Shown here in pieces: positions 55,386 to 64,000 of a DNA stretch of 64,000 bases (positions are counted from its first letter, which is position 1; the number at the start of each line of letters is the position of its first letter). Origin of the DNA: Hypericum androsaemum (taxonomy: Eukaryota > Streptophyta > Magnoliopsida > Malpighiales > Hypericaceae). Under the pieces are notes generated by a model. That model was not told the DNA's origin. It saw only the letters and a list, made by a program, of their open reading frames with translations, and searched no databases. The position numbers and the translations under genes are program-made. The stretch covers positions 16,627,691-16,691,690 of the forward strand of contig OZ023185.1 of assembly GCA_963995505.1 (NCBI GenBank), written 5' to 3'.

Positions 55386-55840
55386 ATTTTTGTACAGCTT
55401 TAAAAAAAATTAATGAACGATATGTTTTACAAAATTTGAAATAGAACAGCACTCGTATCGCACATGCGTATTTACTAGTTGGTTATAGTATTCTTATAAA
55501 TAGGTTTCTCATTTGGTTAGACTCTATTACTAATAATAAGAGTCATATTATATTAAAGATTATTAGTTCTATCTCAACCGTCCTTCGAAAGTTTGATGGA
55601 CGCTCATGTTTGTCTGAAATGTGTAATTTAATATGAAAAAGAAGATAATAATATTATCTTGTATGTTTATAATCAAAATATTTCACCTTCAACTATTTTG
55701 TTCTTCACCTTAAATCTATTTTCTAATATTATGCAGAGATTTAAAAGGATACAAACCATAAACCAAAATAAAAGATTTCTCCTAATGAAATACGAATGAA
55801 AGTTACATTGAAGGTGTAGAGATATATCATATGGTATCTA

Positions 55841-56917
55841 GATCCATTGAAGTAATTAATCCTGATTCGACTGGATACGCTCCCAACAAGTATTTAATAT
55901 TGTGGGACTCAAACTAAAGACCCAGTCAAGTTAGAATGTTATGTGGAAGATTGCGAGAAAGGCGAAGAAATTCTGAGGTTGGCAAAGAAGATGAACTTGG
56001 TAGCGATATGGACAAGGGAGACAAAGTCAACGCATTTGGGAAGGAAGAGAACGACAATCATCCCACAGCGGGTCTTCTTTTTGTGCTATGTGCATAGTTT
56101 GTTGTTTCTATTTTTAACTTGTAAAAGTCCACTTGTAGCTAGCACTTAGATGGTAGTAGATGGATATATATATGTTAGTAATGGAACAGTGAAGGATGAA
56201 TATGCAACCCTAATCAAAAGTGTCATTTTCTAGAGTTGCTTTAAAAAAATTGGCTAAGTTAAACTAGAATTCTCTTCTCATTCTTATTTTCTTCTTCTAT
56301 CAGATTCAAGTAGTTCTTTGAATTTATCCGAACAGCCTTGGATTGTCGATTCTGCGAGGGAAACCTCCTGGAATCCTTATCTTGGAGCATCGATCGAGCT
56401 CCTCAAGATGTATATCTCTTGGACTCTTACCTTGCATCATTTACCCTTCATCATAGAACATCTCACCAATTAATCTAAGTGGGTAGCAATTAATCTAAGT
56501 GGGTAGCAAGTTTGACTTCCCATCCCTGCTTATTTTGTGAACAAAACTTACCATCCATGTAGTTGACGAAATTAATCTGATCCATGTTATAGAGTATGGT
56601 CATCAAATCCGCTAGTTGCAATCACTGAGCCAAATATGCGCAAAATTGTCAGCACTCATTTTTTATGAGGCCCAATAATCAACATTTTGCCAGCAACAAG
56701 TCGCTAATTTTTAGCTAATGATGGACCTTAAACAAATGACAAGCTACTTATGCGACCATTACATCCCCATGTTCCACTGTTCTAGTTGTAGGAACTGATT
56801 GTCTTTGTCTCCTCCCAGCCGTAGTCAACGGGATTAATGAACCGGACCAACCAGCTCATAACCTATAACAAATCAATCACATCATGTTCGTCATTACGAT
56901 ACAGTTTAGCCTCCCGT
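55841..56917. other. Spacer, nothing recognised
   Basis: It has short ORFs only. A perfect ~21-bp tandem duplication (containing CAATTAATCTAAGTGGGTAG) lies near 56468-56510. Confidence 0.4.
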
Positions 56918-56925
56918 GTTATAAG

Positions 56926-57421
56926 TAGACCTGGCCATGAATTGAATCTGATTCGTGATTCGATTCGATTCGATTCGTTAAAAATTCGATTCGATTCGTC
57001 AATAATTCGATTTGCAAAAAATTCGATTCGAATTCGTCATAAAACGAATTGCATACGGTTCAAGATATTTATAATTTGCAAAACCGGCGAATTTAATTCG
57101 AATTCGATTCGAAAATTTGATTCGAGTTAAATTCGTGTTAAATTCGATTCAAATTCATGTACATATAATAATAATATATGTTAAAAAAATTCAAATAAAA
57201 TGGTGGGATTTGAGAGGAAAAAATTTGGTTATAATTCAATTATAATTTGGTTATAATTCGATTCGAATTCGATTATAATTCAATTCGAATTCGATTCGAA
57301 TTCAAAAATTCATAATTCGTATTCGATTCGTCTTGTGAAGAATTGAATATGGTTTAATGTTTTGATGAATTCGAATAAATTCGATTCGAATTCGTCCAAA
57401 TTTGAACCGTGGTCAAGTCTA
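56926..57421. mobile_element. hAT-type MITE (496 bp) rich in ATTCGA repeats
   Basis: The 8-bp duplication GTTATAAG lies at 56918-56925 and 57422-57429. Ends TAGACCTGGCCA and, on the other strand, TAGACTTGACCA form terminal inverted repeats. The interior is dominated by GATTCGATTCG / GAATTCGAAT repeats in both orientations. No coding gene; the ORF across it is repeat-derived. Confidence 0.85.
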
Positions 57422-57973
57422 GTTATAAGACTTCTTGAAGAAGATTATCTGTGAATATTTTACACTTATAAAATATAGTCGTTATTAACAATGTGATAAT
57501 GTTCCAACTGTTCTCGATGTAGGACCTGCTTGCAGAGTAGTAGTCAACGGCTCAAATGAAGCAAACTACGACTATCCACACTCATAGCCTCGACCTAACC
57601 CAATTAGAATAGGACAAAGAAAAAAACAAAATTAACAAGCTCGGCCAGGCTGTGTCACGGAGCGCGTGATAGCTCTGACACACGCCCTCGGCCTGGCATT
57701 AAATAACTATTTTTTGTTTTTCAATCTACTATAGTAACACTTGGCACAATGTTATTGGTATAACTAGATTTATTTGGATATTATTTATATGGCTATAAAA
57801 ATTGAAGTTATTTTTAACAAAATTAAAAATATATAATATTAAATTATATATTTTTCAAATCTCTATAAATATAGTCCAATATTGACATATTTTTATACAC
57901 AATCTAAAATTCTCTCTTCTTTAACTACATAATCTCTTCTTTAATTACCTAATCTCTTTATATTATTTCTGCT

Positions 57974-58940
57974 ATGGATCTGAATGATCTTAATTCCTCA
58001 AATTATCAACCATTTGGATCTTATCTAAATTCTGGAGAGTATAATAACTCTCAATCTTTTTTTAACTCTCAGTTTTTACCAAATCTTTTCCCCATTCCAA
58101 TATACCAACACCAAATCTCACAAAATATGCCACGAAATTTATTTCCAGATGTGCCTAGAAACAAAAATATTGAAAAGGCGGCACCAAATATTTGGGGTAT
58201 CAAAGAAGACATTGCCCTAATGTCATCTTGGATCTTCGTTAGCGAAGATAGCAAATGTGGCAAAAATCAAAAGGGTGCCTCGCTCTGGGGACGAGTGTTT
58301 GCTTTATTCAATGATGCTCAAGCAGAAAAGCCGGAAGAGATCCTTGTAAGAAACGTGGATTCCATGAAAGGTTCGTTAGAAATGACTTAATTTTATTACA
58401 AACAACTGGATTGGTGCATACCAGGAAGCATATGGTTAAAAAAGGAACAGAATGAGCATGGCCGATATTGAGACAGAAGCTCAAACAATTTATGAAGGGG
58501 ATGGCAACAACAAGTTTTGTGACTTGGTTGTATTTAATGAAGTTATGAGTAAACATCTCAGGTGTAAATTACAACTTGATCATGATTCAACACATTTCCA
58601 TCAGAAGAATGAAGAGGAGCATGTAGAAAGTGGTGAAAGCTCAAAAAGATCAAGGACTACTAGAGATGGGAATTATTCAATCTATCCCAGAAACTCCAAT
58701 CAACAGATCTTCATCAATTCTACGTTCTATAGGTAGAGATGCTGCCAAAAAAAAGGTAAGGCCTCTAAATCTACTTCTACTAATGAAGTTGCTGTTGAAA
58801 TTCGTGCATTAAAAATTACCAGAGATAATGAAATTGAAGTAATGAACAAGAGAGTCGAGCTCGAGCACAAAAAAGAACAAAATAGAACCGAGCGAGAACA
58901 AAAAAGGCATCAAGAAAGAATATGGAGATGAGTCAACTTA
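57974..58940 (+). pseudogene. PIF/Harbinger-type Myb-like ORF1 (NAM-associated C-terminal domain), broken
   Basis: The first frame (57974-58390) has a Gln/Asn/Ser-rich start, then IWGIKEDIALMSSWIFVSED...NQKGASLWGRVFALF, the Myb/SANT-like part seen in Harbinger ORF1 and the host proteins annotated 'glutathione S-transferase T3-like'. A stop at ~58390 and frame changes separate it from IETEAQTIYEG...KFCDLVVFNEVM and from GRDAAKKK...ALKITRDNEIEVMNKRVELE, the C-terminal NAM-associated coiled coil. In working elements this protein partners the transposase in DNA binding. No DDE transposase is seen nearby. Confidence 0.65.
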
Positions 58941-59755
58941 TGTTGAATACTTTGCTTGCGAAAGATAACTTATTCCCAAAAGATGAAGCAATGAGACGCT
59001 ATCTAACGTCAGTTGTATTTGGAAAGTGATAAATTTATTTTTAAGTCATTTTAGTTGATGTACTTTATGTAATTTGTTCTTAATTTCATGTAATTTCGGT
59101 TAGTAATTTAAATTATTTGGCATCCACCCCATCCCTTCACGTCAATATTTTAAAAACTATGGTCTGACCGGTGGTCCGACTGGCAGACTATTACCCGGGA
59201 TCAAATTTAGGTCGATTTTTTTCCCAAAATCCAGTAATTCGGTTCGCCCGGATCAGAAAAATTAATGTTTATTTTTTCCATTTTATCTGATTTAATTTAG
59301 AAACAAAACTTCAACTTTCACGATCGGAGCGTGTACATCACTTTTGGATCATGACAAACTTATCTTTTTAACAATTCTCGATAATATGTCAACTAAGTCA
59401 AACGAATTTGACTAATATGTCAAACACAAATACTTGTATAATCATCTTCTTGTTATTCTAGACTTGTTTAATTCATTTTTGAAGACTTTGTTTGGGTAAA
59501 TTGCATAGTTTTAAAACTCAAATTTTGGTACGACCCGAATTTCTCCCATTTTCTGGGTCGTCCGGTCGGACCGGTCTGACTGAATTTTTTTAATTATATA
59601 TTATATTTATTATATATATTATAGCCCTGCGGAGGAACCTTCGAGGCTTCTGGGAAAGCCTCCACTTTCCCTCCTCTTAATATATATATAATATCTTCTA
59701 CCCAAAAAATATATATATATATATACAACATCTTAAATGGGTGTAGGAAGATTCT

Positions 59756-60544
59756 TTTTTTTTTGTGTGAAAAGGAGGGGCAAAATGCCCCTAATATATA
59801 AAGATAACGGTCAAATACATCCTACTTAGTGCAAGGCCTCCTCTCGGCCTCTTGTGAGGTTCTGACCGCCGGCCTCATCAAAACCCTTTCACGAAAAAAT
59901 CCAGTGGGAAAAATCCGTGGAAGGGAAAGAGTACCTCGGGAAGGAAAGTCCCCCCTTGGCATTTGGTGTGTCATAGAACTTGGCCTTGCATCGTCATCTA
60001 TAGCAATACTATGGGGGAGAGCAATATCTCCCAAATCATCTAACAGAATAGAGATAATAGGCGACGGTGGAATCTCCAGAACATGATTCCCAATCGGCTT
60101 GGCGAACCCAAAGTTAACTAGGGAATCAACACAATGATTTGCCTCGCGGTAGATATGATAGACACAAACTCTCCAGTCTTTTTGGAGCTCTTGTTGAATC
60201 TGAAATAAGAGAGGGCTTGGCACCCCAGCTTCAGTTTCAGACCTGTTGATGTACCCTTCAACCAGCTTGGAGTCTGTTTGCAGGATGAGGGATTTAATGC
60301 CACACCTCCACGCCAGCTGGAGCCCATACAACACACCTCATAACTCTGCATCCACATTTGAGCACGTACCCAAATTGCACGTCATCCAATTCCCATAATG
60401 GTCCCGAATTAAGCCCCCAGCAGCAGCCCTCTTAGTTGAAGTTCTCATCACACCATCCGTATTGAGCGTCATCCAACCTTGGGGGTTTCTCCCATGCGAT
60501 CAGTCTCTCCTCCCTTGTCATGCCTACTTGCATCTTGCGGGTTG
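59756..60544 (-). mobile_element. LINE 3' fragment insertion with RNase H-like domain
   Basis: An 18-bp direct repeat TGGGTG(T/C)AGGAAGATTCT flanks it (59738-59755 and 60545-60562, one mismatch), and a T-run at 59756 on plus is the poly-A tail of a minus insertion. It carries the RNase H reading frame listed next. Confidence 0.8.
59822..60480 (-). pseudogene. LINE RNase H-like (RVT_3) domain with an in-frame stop
   Basis: On minus: LNTDG (first catalytic Asp), AAAGGLIRDHYGNW, SNVDAEL followed by a TGA where Trp is usual, then YGLQLAWRCGIKSLILQTDSKLVEGYIN (third acidic motif TDSK) and IYREANHCVDSLVNFG. This is the typical plant RNase H-like fold of LINE-derived proteins. The stop and missing RT make it non-functional. 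Confidence 0.75.
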
Positions 60545-60562
60545 TGGGTGCAGGAAGATTCT

Positions 60563-62123
60563 AGGCTCCATTAAGCCTTACTTTTTCCAAATGGGTGCAG
60601 GAACCTTCGAGGCTTCAATGAAACCCGTCTTTTAATTTTACAATTTTATTCTCTCCTTCATCTTTCCTTTTTTTCCTCTGTCCATTTTTCATTTTCCTTT
60701 TGACATGGTTTAGATCTTATGGTTTCCATTTGGGAGAAATCACCTTAAGTCCCCCATTTCTATTCCACCTTCACCTGAGAGAGAGACAGAGACTGAGAGA
60801 GAGGCTGAGAGAGTGAGAGAGGCTTGAAGTTGGGGAGATCGAAAGCCAAGCTTCTACAAGATGTGTGCTCGTCGATGATCTCGAGGATGAGAAGAGGACG
60901 ACGGCGCTACTACTCAGCGGCTGGATTGTAGAGATCAAAAGCTTCCGCGGTCGAGGAGAAGCGAGGACGAAGACGGTGCTTCGGGTGAGGAGGAAGAATC
61001 CCGAACTCAAAGTTGATTAGATCTGATTTTCTATGCGAAGATCGACGGCAACCTTAACGCTGCTAGTTGGGGGCAGCTGGAGGACGACCTTGACATCGAA
61101 ATCTTTCAGCCGAGGATCTCGGAGGTCGGGGAAGAGGAATCAATTTTGAGTAATTTTTTAAGTTCCGGTTGAATCGACATTTTCTGGTCGGAACGAGGCT
61201 AAAAACTGCCTGGTCGGACTGAAAAATGGATGGTTCGACCAGAGTCCATTTTTCACCATAAAAACGAGCGGATGGAGGGGCTGTTTCGTGGTCCGACCAA
61301 TCGGATCATCGATCGGACCACATTTTTTAAAATTATGGTAAATTGTATAACAAAGTTGCTAAATATTTGAACTTATTTGATATTTTATTATTTTTATGTT
61401 AAATTAAATTTATTAAATATTATTTAATTATATTAATATAAAATAAAAGTCCCAGTCCGATCGGCGGCCCAACCGGTCAGATTGGACGAACCCGAAAATT
61501 TTAAAATTCTGGATCGTTTTTCGGGTCGATTTTAAAAACATTGACTCACATGTTATTATAATTTTTTTTCTTGTTATAATTACGAAATAATTATTGTCAT
61601 ATATTTATTATAATTTTTATATAAAGATAATATTTAAATAAGATAAAAATTAATTATTTATTTTGTAAACTAGTTTGAACTAAGTTATCATTACGGCTAG
61701 AAAAATATTTAATTAGGCTATTTTTAGTATGAATGAAAGAAAAATTAATTGATTATTTCGTAACCTCCTGGTAGTCTAGTCTAAGTGTCTAACCATGATA
61801 CTTTATGAGACAACACAAGTCGCTTCAATCACATCATGTTCGGTCCAATTTAATAGTCTTATTCATTAGATTACAACCAAACTCGCATTTTAAATAAATA
61901 TATAAGCGGAGTTTAGAGAAAAACAATAGGAGGCCGAGGTTTAAACAGACCACGGTGAAGAGATCGAATACACATCAATTTACACGGTCTCCATCCGAAC
62001 TGTTGTGCTCCCATAAGCTTTATATCAGCTGAGTGGTCTACACATAGTACATCTGCAGAAGACCAGAAATATCTTGGACTGTAAACGTCGTAGCCATCCG
62101 ACGGGGCTGGTAGTCTGACGCAC
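60563..62123. other. Spacer with GA-rich patch
   Basis: A (GA)n patch at 60776-60820 and a GC-rich stretch to about 61130 could be an orphan promoter or exon, but no domain is recognised. It is AT-rich from 61330 to 61900. Confidence 0.35.
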
Positions 62124-63807
62124 TTAACTTTTCTGGTGAACGACAACTTGGTGGATGTCCATCTCCTTCAGCATGACTGATCTTCCACAGGAGTCGCATC
62201 GAGCTGTTCGAGACCCGCACTTGCTCTCATGCTCAGACAGTCCTTTTAATCGATCTCGCAAGTCCACCGACGAACCCTCTGCTTCAACCATGTCACCACA
62301 AAACCGGCATGTGATAAGTCGTAAAGGACAGGCTGAATTCTGGTGCTCATCCTGTCACATAAAGACCTCCTCAGTCAGCAAGTTTCTAAAAGGTACGTAT
62401 TCAGTCCACAGCTCACCGAAGGTAGCTGGCAAGAATCTTTAGTTCCGGTCTAAGTTCCAAAATTACGGGAAAATGGAGGCAAAGAAGGGAAAACAGACAG
62501 ATAAATGGTCAACTTACCATCTGTTCTTTCTCAAGAACTATTCCGCAAGGGCATTGCAAAGGCTCGTGATACACCTTCATGTGCTTCTCCATCTCTCCTT
62601 GCTGAAAAGCCTGCCCACATGTGTCGCAATGCAAGTGGCCTTTAGCTTCCCCAGCCCTCAGAACAACACCACAACCAGGATGCTTGCAAGCAACATTGTG
62701 TCTGCTGCAGTAGGCTTCATGCAGTGCTATACTTCTACTCGGTATACGGTGCCTGCAGTTCTTACACTCTACCGTATCAATCTCTATGGCGGAAGAAGAG
62801 CCAGTTTGTTGTCCTGCCACAAGATTGCTGTTATCCTCGACATTCACCGACACCAAGTAGCTTATTGTCCCCTTGTAACCATATACACCAATGCTGTATG
62901 AGCCAGCTTCCAAGTTTGTATCCTTGGAGCTGAGAATCAATACTTTAGAGCCCACATCATGGGAAGACCAATCATGTTGGTGCATTGTTGGAAATAGAAG
63001 AGGGTGTTTGGCTATGTAAATATCAGTATCCCCGTTCCCACTCTCAGCCACTATCTTGATTTCAATTCTAACAGCACCCGAAGCTATCTTGGCCCAAGTA
63101 GCATCATCAATAGAAAACTTGTAGTAATTATAGTTACCTTCATCTACCACCCCAGATTCAGCGACTCCAAATGTTAGAGGCTTTAGGAAATGCTGTTTGG
63201 GCATCTCCGTAGTTAAATCCGGACCAACTATATCGACCTCAATATCAGTTTCCAGAATTGAGACACTCGAAGCAGGTTTCAGCTCAAGAACCCGTAATTG
63301 GTAAGTCAATATACCATGTTTAACAGTTACAACATCACCTTCAGAAAGAGTTGTATGTTGCCGAAGACGTGTTTCCAGAATAAATTTGTGATATGGTATG
63401 TCAGAAAAGCCCAAGTTATCTGGCTGAAGTTTTGCATAAGTCCCTTTAGGAAGCCATACATAACGCACCTCAACTAAGGGGGCAGTTGGAGCATCTAACA
63501 GAGACAAGTTATCCCATACATGAGGAGGTAGCCCCACAGAACCTTCTTCTGCTGTGAATTCAAGGACACCACAATGTGTCTGCTTAGGCTCGGTGCTCTT
63601 CATCTCGGTAGGACCTTCTTGATGAACAACAGACAAGTGGAAATGTAAAGGTCCTTTATCAAAAGCACCGTGATCAGACAACTCACTAAAGCAAGATGGT
63701 GGTAGTTTAATTTTATCTCCAATGCCACTGAAGGTCACAGCTTCCAAGGTCCGGGAAAACACAATTCCTCTTCCAGCCGAAGTATACTCTCGCATCTTTT
63801 CATCAGC
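62124..63807 (-). CDS. UFD1-domain protein with XAF1/TRAF-like zinc fingers (partial, 5' exon outside window)
   Basis: Two exons are visible: 62518-63807 and 62124-62351 (stop 62124-62126). A CTTGACAG acceptor before GCTGATGAAAAG shows that at least one 5' exon lies beyond 64000. The UFD1-like double-psi barrel begins GRGIVFSRTLEAVTFSG and includes DKIKLPPSCFSELSDHGAFD, LEFTAEEGSVGLPPHVWDNL and PLVEVRYVWLPKGTYAKLQP. A middle domain follows (ADESGVVD-type beta region), then Cys/His fingers CKNC...HEAYCSRH..C, HCDTCGQAF...HMKVYH, CPLRLITCRFC, HESKCGSRTARCDSC. UFD1 partners CDC48 in extracting ubiquitinated proteins; this plant family (At4g15420-like) joins that fold to zinc fingers. About 505 residues are visible. 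Confidence 0.88.
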
Positions 63808-64000
63808 CTGTCAAGATAGCAGCAATGTGGTCAGACTACACAATATCAGCGCCACTTCACAGAATACCATGAATAAACAAGCAATCTCAACTCAGGAAAA
63901 AAAAATCATCGAATATGCTGAAAACACATTGCTCACTTTTAGGAAGACATGATGTTACACCTTGTAAACCTGAAAACCTGGAAATTTACCATAAATGACA

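Larger units (their letters stand above)
53751..55478 (+). mobile_element. Non-autonomous Helitron, 1728 bp
   Basis: The 5' end is TCTTACTATAATAATAAAAA. The 3' end is ATGCGTATTTACTAG with a small CGCA/TGCG hairpin just upstream and terminal CTAG. It sits between host A (53750) and T (55479) with no target duplication, as Helitrons do. Joining the flanks restores the tandem-repeat unit found at 51623, which proves the boundaries. A second Helitron-type 5' end (TCTTACTATAATAAAAGG, preceded by A) lies inside at 54547. There is no Rep/helicase gene. Confidence 0.85.
51137..55840. repeat. Tandem array of ~486-bp units, interrupted twice
   Basis: Units start at TTGGAGATTTGT: 51137, 51623, a partial one (from ~53262) and 53681, the last continuing at 55479 beyond the Helitron. 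Shared blocks include TTAAGAATACAAAC, AATAAGAGTC, GATGGACG and TATTGGCTA. The second unit also carries a 69-bp perfect-looking tandem duplication (51882-52019). A ~1.07-kb segment (about 52190-53262) with a transporter fragment replaces part of unit 3. No coding function recognised. Confidence 0.75.
59138..61552. mobile_element. Possible decayed TIR element rich in GGTCGGACC motifs
   Basis: Near both edges GTCAAT...TTTAAAA sequences face each other, followed inward by GACCGG..GGTCCGAC-type repeats at 59150-59260, 59560-59585, 61170-61320 and 61450-61520. The inside includes the LINE at 59756-60544. The ends are not well defined. Confidence 0.25.

Noticed and set aside
56837..57130. 97-aa ORF with IRFDS repeats
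   Set aside because: It is the translation of the ATTCGA repeats of the hAT MITE.
53751..57429. CRISPR-like interpretation of the repeat-rich 53-57 kb region
   Set aside because: There is no regular repeat-spacer pattern, and the sequence is plant nuclear DNA.

Overview
This window is nuclear DNA of a flowering plant, almost certainly a eudicot. The genes are intron-rich with plant splice signals, the products are plant-specific families (CYP74B hydroperoxide lyase, DUF1068/ELMO-NKS1, DUF266 GT14, OSCA1-type channel), and the spacers are AT-rich and full of plant transposons. All exon maps below come from reading splice sites by eye and from family resemblance recalled without a search. Each map keeps one open frame from start to stop. 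No rRNA, tRNA or CRISPR array was seen.

Layout. 1-4.3 kb: the 3' end of a Ty1/copia element with its LTR, a tandem array, and SINE and LINE scraps. 4.5-9.8 kb: two minus-strand genes, a dienelactone-hydrolase-family protein and an uncharacterised CxxC/CxxC plant protein. 11.4-12.0 kb: a near-perfect foldback element. 12.7-15.0 kb (minus): a divergent CNOT9/CAF40 (Rcd1) paralogue. 16.6-18.2 kb (plus): a DUF1068 Golgi-type protein. 18.9-22.4 kb: two Mutator-like elements side by side. One carries a captured ARM-repeat gene fragment. The other has a MuDR-like convergent layout with a zf-GRF gene and the start of a transposase-like gene. 23.2-23.9 kb: a solo LTR packed with G-boxes. 24.9-27.5 kb (minus): hydroperoxide lyase. 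27.8-28.8 kb: another long-TIR element with a 10-bp target duplication. 30.2-32.2 kb (minus): a GT14/DUF266 glycosyltransferase with two GC-AG introns. 32.9-38.9 kb: a whole but disabled Ty1/copia element whose 3' LTR is split by a hAT MITE. 39.1-41.2 kb (minus): a DUF212 (divergent PAP2) protein. 43.1-46.9 kb (minus): an OSCA1/CSC1-type channel. 49-61.5 kb: a gene-poor transposon graveyard with a foldback, two LINE insertions, a ~486-bp tandem array broken by a transporter fragment and a Helitron, a second hAT MITE and a Harbinger-type ORF remnant. 62.1-64 kb (minus): the 3' part of a UFD1-domain/zinc-finger gene that runs off the window.

The host genes do not form a pathway; they are independent single-copy loci. 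The coherent story is transposon biology. At least four long-terminal-inverted-repeat elements lie here, two with clear 9-10-bp target duplications typical of Mutator-like elements. Several insertions can be proven from the window itself because the empty site, the second LTR or the target duplication is visible.
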